NCBI RefSeq assembly: GCF_016887565.1
Contig: NZ_CP069396.1
Location: forward strand, 6,554,001-6,618,000
DNA length: 64,000 nucleotides
From: Archangium violaceum
GTDB taxonomy: Bacteria > Myxococcota > Myxococcia > Myxococcales > Myxococcaceae
Reading direction: 5' to 3'
Below the pieces are notes generated by a model that saw only the letters and a list, made by a program, of their open reading frames with translations, was not told where the DNA came from and made no database searches. Below are positions 49,209-57,090 of this stretch, piece after piece. Numbering within the stretch: the stretch's first letter is position 1; each line of letters opens with the position of its first letter. The position numbers were made by a program, and so were the translations under genes.

Positions 49209-49862
49209 TCAGCGATCCTGGAGCTCGAAGAAGTCGACCCGGCCGGTCTCCAGCGAGTACTCGGCCCCCACGATCCACATGCCTTCTTCCTGGATGAGCC
49301 GCTCGAGCAGTCGGCTGCCGTGGCGCAGGTGGGCGCACGACTGCCGCACGTTGGCGCGCACGGCCTCGCGCACGAGGAACTCCCTGTCCGCGTCCGGACC
49401 GGCGGCCTGGACCACGCTCTCCACCGCGGGCCGGCACCGGTCGACGAGGTCTCGGATGTTGTCCGAGGGCGTCCTCACATGGTGCTGGATGAAGTCCAGC
49501 GTGGCCTTGATGGCACCACAGGACGTGTGGCCCATCACCACCGCCAGGCGTGTTCCGAAGGTGGCTGCCGCGAACTCCACGCTCCCCACCAGCGAGGGCG
49601 CCACGACGTTGCCAGCCACGCGGATGACGAAGAGGTCGCCCAACCCCTGGTCGAAGACGATCTCCGACGGCACGCGCGAGTCGGAGCACGAGAGGATGGT
49701 GGCGAACGGATGCTGCCCGGCCACCAGCGCGGAACGTGCCGCCTGCCCCACGGGGACGTGGAGGTTGCGCACGGTCTGGCAGAAGCGCGCGTTGCCCTCG
49801 CGCAAACGGTATAGGGCCTGATCCGCGGGCAGGGGAGGTGGGGGAATACCAACGACGCTCAT
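49209..49862 (-). CDS. Beta-class carbonic anhydrase
   Basis: A 217-residue enzyme interconverting CO2 and bicarbonate. The zinc ligands are Cys59 in CSDSR, His112 and Cys115 in HTSCG; the Asp61-Arg63 dyad is present. The length and the C-terminal GAEYSLETGRVDF fit the plant/bacterial beta class. ATG 49862 has GAGGAG upstream; a frame open to 49934 adds a poor N-terminus. It converges with the DUF2381 gene with 9 bp between stops. Confidence 0.95.
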   Translation of the reverse strand: MSVVGIPPPPLPADQALYRLREGNARFCQTVRNLHVPVGQAARSALVAGQHPFATILSCSDSRVPSEIVFDQGLGDLFVIRVAGNVVAPSLVGSVEFAAATFGTRLAVVMGHTSCGAIKATLDFIQHHVRTPSDNIRDLVDRCRPAVESVVQAAGPDADREFLVREAVRANVRQSCAHLRHGSRLLERLIQEEGMWIVGAEYSLETGRVDFFELQDR

Positions 49863-50043
49863 ATCCGGGCTCCTCGCTTTTTCATGGGTGATACCGCCAG
49901 ACTGGGTTCGCACCAGACGGCTGCATGCCTGCACCCTACCTTGTCACGGTCCGGATGCGGCCCCATCGTTTTCAGGTGCCGCGAAGTGGCTGAGGCCGAA
50001 ATGACGGCTTCCCGTCGCCGGGCCGCTGGCCCATTCTGGGCGC

Positions 50044-50772
50044 ATGGCCCACGACGACGATCTGGAGGACTTCGACCTTCCGTTCTTCCAGCGCCTCGTC
50101 ATCCAGCTCTGGGCGTTGCTCCTCGGCCTCATCACCCGGCTCACGGACGCGCTGCTGCTGCTCTGGCGTCCCCGGTTGCTACGGCCCTACTTCGGCATCT
50201 GGCTCGCCGAGCGACTCCACTCTCCCTACCGCGCGCGGCGCACCTTCGAGGTGGTCCGGGCGCTCAAGGCCACGGGCCAGCGGTTCCGAGAGCTCATCTA
50301 TGGCGAGACGCCGCTGATGACTGCGCTGCTGGCCTTCCGGCGGGCAGGGGTCGGCCCTGGCTGCCGGCTGGTGGACCTCGGGGCCGGTCGGGGCAGGGTG
50401 CTCATCGCGGCCCGGTGGCTGGGTGCCGAGGCGCGCGGCGTGGAGCTCCTCGCCGACCACGTGGCGAGCGTGGAGAAGTGGCTCCGGCCCGCCGGCATCA
50501 CCCTCGTCGAGGGTGACGCCACGCGCGCGGACCTGAGCGACGCCACGCACGTCTTCACCAACTGGCTGGCGCTCACCCCCGAGACGAAGGCCCGGCTCGT
50601 CGAGCGCTTCCGCGACTGCCGTCCCGGTACCCGCTTCATCACGGTGACACGTCCCATCGAGGCCGAGGGCTTCCTCGTCCGTTCCCGCCACCGGATGCTC
50701 TTCACCTGGGGCTTCGAGCTCGTGTGGATCCACGAGTACCAGCCCGGCTCCGCCGCTCGCGCTTCAATCTGA
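50044..50772 (+). CDS. Membrane-associated class I SAM methyltransferase
   Basis: A 242-residue protein with an N-terminal hydrophobic helix (about 17-42, LVIQLWALLLGLITRLTDALLLLW), then a Rossmann methyltransferase domain: LVDLGAGRGRVLIAA (motif I), GVELLADHV and EGDATRADL. It may act at the membrane on a lipid or quinone-like substrate; the target is unknown. It lies divergent from the carbonic anhydrase and 97 bp before the MEDS gene. Confidence 0.82.
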   Translation: MAHDDDLEDFDLPFFQRLVIQLWALLLGLITRLTDALLLLWRPRLLRPYFGIWLAERLHSPYRARRTFEVVRALKATGQRFRELIYGETPLMTALLAFRRAGVGPGCRLVDLGAGRGRVLIAARWLGAEARGVELLADHVASVEKWLRPAGITLVEGDATRADLSDATHVFTNWLALTPETKARLVERFRDCRPGTRFITVTRPIEAEGFLVRSRHRMLFTWGFELVWIHEYQPGSAARASI

Positions 50773-50869
50773 CACTGTGGCTGTCCTCTACCGGACGAGC
50801 CCGGTGCCGTGGGGTCCAGTCCTTCGATCATCAGGGTATTTTGAAGCGGCACTGTCAGGAGGACCGCTC

Positions 50870-51484
50870 ATGAGGGAAGTGACCGTCGCGGGAAGGAAGC
50901 TCCAGCACTTCCACATCGCCGCGTTCTTCCGCTCTCCCGAGGAGGAGTACGAAGTGCTCCACTCCTACATCAAGGAGGGGATCGACGCGGGCGAGAAGAC
51001 GGTCCACATCTGTGAGCCCTGCCGGAAACACGAGCACCTGACGTACCTCGAGCAGATGGGCATCCCCACCCGGGACTGCACGCGCACGGGGCAGCTCGAG
51101 GTGCTGGGGTGGAACGAGGCCTACCTCAAGGACGGCCGGTTCGACGCGGACACGATGATGGCGCTCCTCGAGGAGCTGGTGATGACGAGCCGCGCCGAGG
51201 GTTTCTCCCGCGTTCGCATGATGGGTCATATGGAGTGGGCAATCGAGGAGCGGCCGGATCTGGAACACGTCCTGGAGTACGAAGCACGCGTCAACCACCT
51301 GCTCAACCGGCTGGAGCAGCCCGCGATCTGTGTCTACGACCTCAACCGGTTCAATGGCTCGACCGTCATCGACGTCCTGCGAACCCACCCGTACGCCATC
51401 ATCGCGGGCGCGCTCCAGGAGAACCCGTACTATGTCCCGCCCGAGGTGTTCCTGGGCCGCGCACCGAAGAACGAGCGCTCCTGA
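50870..51484 (+). CDS. MEDS-domain sensor protein
   Basis: A 204-residue cytosolic protein that is almost entirely a MEDS domain (known from DcmR-type methanogen/methylotroph sensors): HFHIAAFFRSPEEEYEVLHSYIKEGIDAGEKTVHICEP in pieces, then MMALLEELV and ICVYDLNRF. MEDS domains are thought to bind small ligands, with fold relation to KaiC/RecA. The ATG has AGGAGG 7 nt upstream. The next gene, 18 bp on, is a hybrid histidine kinase, so the two likely form one signalling unit. Confidence 0.85.
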   Translation: MREVTVAGRKLQHFHIAAFFRSPEEEYEVLHSYIKEGIDAGEKTVHICEPCRKHEHLTYLEQMGIPTRDCTRTGQLEVLGWNEAYLKDGRFDADTMMALLEELVMTSRAEGFSRVRMMGHMEWAIEERPDLEHVLEYEARVNHLLNRLEQPAICVYDLNRFNGSTVIDVLRTHPYAIIAGALQENPYYVPPEVFLGRAPKNERS

Positions 51485-51502
51485 GCGAGGAAGGCCGCGC
51501 AT

Positions 51503-54172
51503 TTGACTCGCGAGCGGACCGTCTTCCGTCTTCCGGATCTCGCCGGGCAGGGGGCACTCGCGCTCCGCCGGCAGGTCAATGATCTGTTCGCGCTCCTCGA
51601 GCTGTCTTCCGCCTGGCAGGGCATGAGGCCGGAGGAGATCGCCCAGAGCGTCATCGATCTGCTCGTCTCCCAGCTGCGTCTGGACGTCGCCCTCCTGCGG
51701 CTCCACGGACTGGAAGGGGAGCTCGAGCAGCGCTTTCCCGTGGAGCTGGACCGGGAGGCGCTCCTGGCCGCCAGCCGAGGGACGAGCCCGGAATCGCCGG
51801 CGACCTTCGAGCTGTCCCAGCCGAATCCCCTCGGCCGGACCACCGTGCGGATCGTCGCGGTTCCACCCCTGGGTGAGCCCGGGACGGTCATCGTCGGCTC
51901 GTGGCGTGAGAACTTCCCCTCCACGCACGAGCGGCACCTGCTCCGGGCGATCGCCAACCAGGCCGCGCTCGCGGTGCAGTCGAGCCGTGAGGCCTTCGCG
52001 CAGCGCAGGCTCTCCGAGGAGCGGGGCCGGCTCGAGCGGATGAACTCCGCGCTCGCGAAGCTCCACGCCGTCTCGGATGGACTCTCCCGCACGCACACCT
52101 GCGCCCAGGTCGCGGAGGTGATCCTCTCCAAGGGACTGGCCGCCATTGGCGCCCACGCGGGATGCATGTACCTGGCCGACGAGACCGGGACCGAGCTGCA
52201 CCTGGTCAAGGCAGAGGGCTACCCCGAGGCGCTCCTGCGCGACTACCTCCGCATTCCGGTGGACTCCTCCCTACCGATCTCGGTGGCCTTCCGACAGAGG
52301 CACGGCGTCTTCTCCGCCTGGGGTGTCGGCTCCTCTCTCACGGAGGAGTCCGGTCCGCCCCGGCCGCCCCCCAATACCCTGGTCTACGCCTCCGTTCCCC
52401 TGGTGGTCGGCGAACGGTGTCTCGGCGGGATGGGCTTCAACTTCCCCGCGGAGCGACGGTTCGCGGAGGACGAGCGCGCGTTCATCCTGGCGATTGCCCA
52501 GCAGGCGGCGCAAGCGTGTGATCGCGCCCGGCTCCTCGAGGCCGAGCGGCATGCCCGGCTCATGGCCGAAGCCAGGCAGCAGCGGGCGGATCTCCTGTCG
52601 GAGGCGAGCGCGCTCTTCGCCTGCTCGCTGGACCTGGGGGAGACGTTCACCCGGGTCGCCCACCTGTTGGTGCCGCGCTTCGCCGACTGGCTCGTGTTGC
52701 AGGTGACGGAGCGCACCCCCTCCGGCGGCGACGAGACGCGGACGGTGGTCGTCCACCGCGACCCGATGAAGGTCGAGAGCGCACGGGAGCTGGGGCTGTC
52801 GTTGCTGTCGACGCGGAGCGAGCAGCGCACGTGCTGCGTCACGAACAACTCGGTCATCGCGCCGGTCATGGCGCGGGGTCGCTCCCTGGGTGCCATCGTC
52901 GTGGGGACCGAGGAGGTGGGCCGGTACGACACCGAGTCCCTGGAGCTCGTCGCGGAGCTGGGCCTGCGCGCTGGCGTGGCGCTCGACAATGTCCGCCTCT
53001 ACCAGGAGGCGCGTGAGGCGGACCGCCGCAAGGACGAGTTCCTCGCGATGCTCGGTCATGAGCTTCGCAATCCGCTCTCGCCGATGGTCACGGCCCTTCA
53101 CCTGATGCGGATGAAGGAGGGAGGGGACTTCGATCGCGAGCGGACGATCATCGGGCGGCAGGTCGAGCACCTGATCCGCCTGGTGGATGACCTCCTGGAC
53201 GTCTCGCGCATCACGCGCGGGAAGATCCAACTGAAGCGCGGGCGCATCGACCTGCTGACCGTGTTGGCCAAGGCCGTCGAGATGGCGAGCCCCCTGCTGG
53301 AGCAGCGCTCGCACCACCTGGTGCTGCCCGCGGCGGGCGAGCCGCTCTTCGTCGACGGAGATCCGGCCCGGCTCGCCCAGGTGCTGGCGAACCTCCTCAA
53401 CAACGCCGCGAAGTACACCGACCCCGGGGGGCGCATCTTCGTCACCGCCGCCGGGGAAGGGGAGCAGGCGGTGCTGCGGGTCCGGGACAACGGCGCGGGC
53501 ATCGCGCCCGAGATGCTCCCGAGGGTCTTCGACATGTTCGTCCAGGAGGATCGGTCGATCGATCGCTCCCAGGGGGGACTCGGTCTGGGCCTGGCGATCG
53601 TTCGCAGCCTGGTCGAGCTCCATGGTGGGAGCGTGTCGGTGCACAGCGAAGGGCTGGGCCGCGGGAGCGAGTTCGTGGTCCGCCTGCCACTCGCCGCGCC
53701 GGGCGTCCCCGCCAGCGACGCGCACTGGAGCGGCTCACCCGAGGTGTCCATCCGTGGTGAGGAGCACGCCGTGCGACTGCTCGTCGTGGACGACAACCGC
53801 GACGCGGCCGAGCTGCTCACCGAGCTGCTGGACGCGAAGGGCTACGTCATGAGGGTGGCTCATGACGGCCCCGCGGGGCTCGAGGCGGCCCGCGCGTTCA
53901 GGCCGCACCTCGCGCTGTTGGACGTGGGCCTGCCGGTGATGGATGGCTACGAGCTCGCGTCGAGGATCCGCCAGGAGCCCTTCCTGGAGGGCATCAAGCT
54001 GGTGGCCATCACCGGCTACGGTCAGGACTCCGACCGCCGCCGTGCGCACGAGGCGGGGTTCGACGTGCACCTGGTCAAGCCCATCGATCCCTGCCAGCTG
54101 CTCCACGTCATCCGCGAGCTGCTCGGAGAGCAGGGCGAGAGCGGGAGGGCGACGTCCCAGAGCTCTCCTTGA
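51503..54172 (+). CDS. Hybrid sensor histidine kinase (GAF repeats, HisKA, HATPase, REC)
   Basis: An 889-residue soluble kinase. GAF-like sensor domains span about 25-160, 185-340 and 360-500. The HisKA domain has MLGHELRNPLSPM with phospho-acceptor His519. The HATPase domain (about 620-735) shows NNAAKY (N-box), DNGAGI (G1) and GGLGLGLAIV (G2). A C-terminal receiver (about 757-875) has DD near 761, acceptor Asp807 in LLDVGLPVMDG, and VKPID Lys. There are no TM segments. It has a TTG start with GAGGAAGG about 10 nt upstream. No HTH output; the REC may pass phosphate to an Hpt or act intramolecularly. Confidence 0.93.
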   Translation: MTRERTVFRLPDLAGQGALALRRQVNDLFALLELSSAWQGMRPEEIAQSVIDLLVSQLRLDVALLRLHGLEGELEQRFPVELDREALLAASRGTSPESPATFELSQPNPLGRTTVRIVAVPPLGEPGTVIVGSWRENFPSTHERHLLRAIANQAALAVQSSREAFAQRRLSEERGRLERMNSALAKLHAVSDGLSRTHTCAQVAEVILSKGLAAIGAHAGCMYLADETGTELHLVKAEGYPEALLRDYLRIPVDSSLPISVAFRQRHGVFSAWGVGSSLTEESGPPRPPPNTLVYASVPLVVGERCLGGMGFNFPAERRFAEDERAFILAIAQQAAQACDRARLLEAERHARLMAEARQQRADLLSEASALFACSLDLGETFTRVAHLLVPRFADWLVLQVTERTPSGGDETRTVVVHRDPMKVESARELGLSLLSTRSEQRTCCVTNNSVIAPVMARGRSLGAIVVGTEEVGRYDTESLELVAELGLRAGVALDNVRLYQEAREADRRKDEFLAMLGHELRNPLSPMVTALHLMRMKEGGDFDRERTIIGRQVEHLIRLVDDLLDVSRITRGKIQLKRGRIDLLTVLAKAVEMASPLLEQRSHHLVLPAAGEPLFVDGDPARLAQVLANLLNNAAKYTDPGGRIFVTAAGEGEQAVLRVRDNGAGIAPEMLPRVFDMFVQEDRSIDRSQGGLGLGLAIVRSLVELHGGSVSVHSEGLGRGSEFVVRLPLAAPGVPASDAHWSGSPEVSIRGEEHAVRLLVVDDNRDAAELLTELLDAKGYVMRVAHDGPAGLEAARAFRPHLALLDVGLPVMDGYELASRIRQEPFLEGIKLVAITGYGQDSDRRRAHEAGFDVHLVKPIDPCQLLHVIRELLGEQGESGRATSQSSP

Positions 54173-55319
54173 CACCTGGCCCGGCGGCGATCGCGCTGGC
54201 GTGCGACTGGAAGAGGGGATGACGGGCTCCGGTCTTCAGCACCCGCTCGATTTGTGATTGCGCCTCGCGGTAGTGGCCGTTGGCCTGGAGCGCCCAGGCG
54301 TACGCGTCGAGGGTGTAGACGTCCTCACGGCGAGCGGACTCGCGTTCCGCCAGACGCAGCGCCCGGGCTGGATCGTTGGCATGTTCGATGTAGTAGAAGA
54401 TCAACTCGCGGTTGGCGTTGTCGCTGCCCTTGCTCTCGCGCACGGCCTGCCGTTCGAAGGTGCGGAAGGCACTTCGTGCTTCGCGCGAGCGGCCAGCGCG
54501 CTCCAACGCTTCCGCCAGCGGATAGAGGTTCTCCGGGTGGGGCGCGACGGCGTAGCGCGTCTCGAACAACTCGACGGCTTCGGCCCAGCGATTCTGCTCC
54601 ATGCGCAGCGTGCCGAGAGTCCCCAGCGAGTAGTGATACCGGGGGAACAGGCTCAAGGCCTCGGTCAGTGCGGACTCGGCCTCCCGTTGCTTGCCATGGA
54701 CGAGGTGCAGGTGACCGATCTGCGTCAGGAGCCAGGCACGATCCTCGAGCTCGCCCGGGTCGGTCTGGTCGTAGGCCATGCGCATCAGCTCCAGCGCGCC
54801 CTCGACATCACCGTGGAGCTCGCGCAGGTAGGCCGCCCGCGTCAGCCCGGGGATGTTGCCCGGACGGAGGTCGAGCATCCACTGCGCGGCGGCTTCCGCC
54901 TCCGGATAGTTGCCGAGCTCGGCGTTGGCATCCGCGAGGAAGCCATACACGAGCACATCATCGGGAGCACGGCGATTGAGCTCGCGGGCGAGCTCGCGGG
55001 CCTTCTCGAACTCATGCTTGCCCAGCAGCAACCAGCACTGGACCTTCCGGCCCTCGAAGTTGTCGGGCTGGAGGCGGAAGGAGCTCTTCAGGGCCTCCTC
55101 GGCCTGGTCATAGTGAGAGGGATCGCCCGTCTCTCGCGCGCGGCGCGCCAGGGCCAGCGCGAGCTCATTGTAGGCCTGGGCGTGGTCGGGGTGCTTCTCG
55201 ATGGCGCCGCGCGCCTGGGTGATCCGCGCCTCCGCGGGAGTGGGCTTCACCTCTGCCTGCTGGCCCAGGGCAACCGACGCGAACAGCAGGACCCCCGTCA
55301 GACTCCAAATCGCTTTCAT
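54108..55319 (-). CDS. Secreted TPR-repeat protein
   Basis: A 403-residue exported protein with a signal peptide (SLTGVLLFASVALG-Q) and about nine TPR-like helical pairs (HAQAYNELALALARRA, NFEGRKVQCWLLLGKHEFEKA, RAWLLTQIGHLHLVHGKQREA). It probably works as a periplasmic or surface scaffold. The last ~20 residues are Ser/Arg-rich. It follows the DUF4331 gene by 60 bp in the same direction, and such pairs are often co-transcribed. The 3' end overlaps the histidine-kinase gene by 65 bp tail to tail. Confidence 0.85.
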   Translation of the reverse strand: MKAIWSLTGVLLFASVALGQQAEVKPTPAEARITQARGAIEKHPDHAQAYNELALALARRARETGDPSHYDQAEEALKSSFRLQPDNFEGRKVQCWLLLGKHEFEKARELARELNRRAPDDVLVYGFLADANAELGNYPEAEAAAQWMLDLRPGNIPGLTRAAYLRELHGDVEGALELMRMAYDQTDPGELEDRAWLLTQIGHLHLVHGKQREAESALTEALSLFPRYHYSLGTLGTLRMEQNRWAEAVELFETRYAVAPHPENLYPLAEALERAGRSREARSAFRTFERQAVRESKGSDNANRELIFYYIEHANDPARALRLAERESARREDVYTLDAYAWALQANGHYREAQSQIERVLKTGARHPLFQSHASAIAAGPGVKESSGTSPSRSRPALRAARG

Positions 55320-55379
55320 GGGAATCTCCTGGAAAGAAGAACCGTGGGCGCACGGTGAGCGCGCCCACGGTGTGGCTGA

Positions 55380-56945
55380 CTAGTTGACGGGACCGCCTCC
55401 CACTTCACCCGGGTCGAGGTGGCGGCGGTTGCGGCCGTCCCAGGCGAAACCGAGGTACGGGAAGGTGTTCTTGTAGGGGGCGTCGTTGACGTTCACGCCG
55501 TCACCGATGCGGTTGTTGGGGGCCTTGTTGAACAAGGGATTGAGCACGCCCGCCACGGCGCGCGCGGAGATATCGGTGACGTCGTCGCCCAGGCGGCGTC
55601 CGTTGGGGAAACCGGCGGGATCGCCCGCGAGCAGACCCAGGCGCTTCTGCTTGCCGACGGGCGTGGGAGGGACGCCCGTGTTCAAGCGGAGCAGATCGGC
55701 GACCGGGCCGGCGGGGGTGCCCGCGGCGGCGATGGGCGGCGCATAGGTCACCAGCGGTAACAGATCGGTACGGGGTGGGGTGGGGATGTCGATCCGATAG
55801 ATGGCGTTGAACACGCGCGCCAGCAGGGGGTCGAGGAAGAAGGGCGCGAACCGCGAGTCATTCCGGGGCTGGTCCACGCTGAAGCGGTCCTTGGAGCCAG
55901 TGCCCACGAGGAGCTCGTTGATGAGCGGATTGCCCATGCGCTGCACCTGCCGCCAGACCTCGTCCGCGTGGGCATCCCGGGCCTCGGCGGGCTGCCGGCG
56001 GACGAAGACACGCTGGCGCGAGGTGGTCCCCCAGGCGCCGATCGTGGCCTTGGGATCGGAGGCCGCGTGCTTCTTGCCATCGCTGGTCAGCAGGGAGACG
56101 GGGACCTCGATGGCGATGGCGTTCACGTTGTAGCCGGAGACGGCATCCGTGGCGAAGTTGCGGGTGTCGTCGGCATCCTGGGCGTCCGACAGCACGCCAG
56201 GCACCGTGAAGCCGGTGGCGCGGAAGTTCAGGGAGTCGAAGGCCGCGCCCAGGTCGATCCAGAAAGGGTCCTCCACGGTGCCGGCGAAGACGCGGATGTC
56301 ATGGCCGACCTGGTAGAGCGCCTGTTTGAACAGGGAGGGGTAGTCGGGCATGGTGCGCGGCCCGACGTTGCTCGGCAGCGCGAACAGGGGCATGTGTTCG
56401 CCCAGGCGAGTGCGCTTCACGGAATTGCCGGGGCCGCGGCGCGCCAGGGTCACCGTGTACCGCTGGCGCAGGCTGAGCCCCTCCGAGCCGGGCCCGTCCA
56501 GCGCGGTGATGGCCGGCGGCACGATGGGGGTACCGGGTGCGACTGGCGGGGGCGAGTTGTCCGGCGCGGGGATTCCCGAGCCCGCTCCCACGAAGCCCGT
56601 GAAGACGTTGGGCGCGCGGATCTCCGTGGTGAAACGGAGCTCGAACCAGACGTCCTCGATGGCGTCGTGGTTGTTGTCGATCTTGACGGTGTAGAGGACG
56701 TTGGGATCGAACGGGAAGTAGTTGGGCCCGTTCGCTGGCTCCAACAGCGGGTCCACGTTCAGGATGAAGGTGACCTTGTCTGGCTTGTCGTAGCTGACGA
56801 AGGCGAAGAAGTCGGTGATGTCCGCCTTGTGGTCCAGGGCGGTGATGGGGGCCTCGCGATGACTGGCGGCAAGGGCCCCGGGCGGAAATGCCAGGAGGGC
56901 CGCCGTCAGGACTGTGATGGCGGCCAGCGGGTTCGGCTTCAGCAT
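55380..56945 (-). CDS. DUF4331 family secreted protein
   Basis: A 521-residue exported protein. After the signal peptide (AALLAFPPGALA-A) comes SHREAPITALDHKADITDFFAFVS, the hallmark N-terminus of DUF4331, followed by VTFILNVDPL, KIDNNHDAIEDVWFELRF and conserved NAIAIEVPVSLL. Function unknown; the family is secreted and beta-rich. The downstream TPR gene is probably in the same operon. A terminal stretch rich in Gly/Asn/Asp (PYLGFAWDGRNRR) may bind metal or sugar, which is a guess. Confidence 0.88.
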   Translation of the reverse strand: MLKPNPLAAITVLTAALLAFPPGALAASHREAPITALDHKADITDFFAFVSYDKPDKVTFILNVDPLLEPANGPNYFPFDPNVLYTVKIDNNHDAIEDVWFELRFTTEIRAPNVFTGFVGAGSGIPAPDNSPPPVAPGTPIVPPAITALDGPGSEGLSLRQRYTVTLARRGPGNSVKRTRLGEHMPLFALPSNVGPRTMPDYPSLFKQALYQVGHDIRVFAGTVEDPFWIDLGAAFDSLNFRATGFTVPGVLSDAQDADDTRNFATDAVSGYNVNAIAIEVPVSLLTSDGKKHAASDPKATIGAWGTTSRQRVFVRRQPAEARDAHADEVWRQVQRMGNPLINELLVGTGSKDRFSVDQPRNDSRFAPFFLDPLLARVFNAIYRIDIPTPPRTDLLPLVTYAPPIAAAGTPAGPVADLLRLNTGVPPTPVGKQKRLGLLAGDPAGFPNGRRLGDDVTDISARAVAGVLNPLFNKAPNNRIGDGVNVNDAPYKNTFPYLGFAWDGRNRRHLDPGEVGGGPVN

Positions 56946-57011
56946 TGTCGGTCCTCACGGAGTGGGGTGGCTTCCACTCTCGATACGGACCGGTGGCGGA
57001 AATGGATGACT

Positions 57012-57084
57012 TCGGCTGAGCGCACCGGAGGCCGCGCGGAGCCCGGGCAACCAGGCAGGGCGGCCGGTGGCAATGCTCAGCCGA
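57012..57084 (-). terminator. Inverted repeat downstream of the Tim44-like gene
   Basis: Arms TCGGCTGAGC (57012-57021) and GCTCAGCCGA (57075-57084) just past the stop at 57091, extended by CCGG pairs. There is no T-run, so this is possibly a Rho-type or RNA-stability hairpin. It lies between two leftward genes. Confidence 0.4.
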
Positions 57085-57090
57085 GACTCA

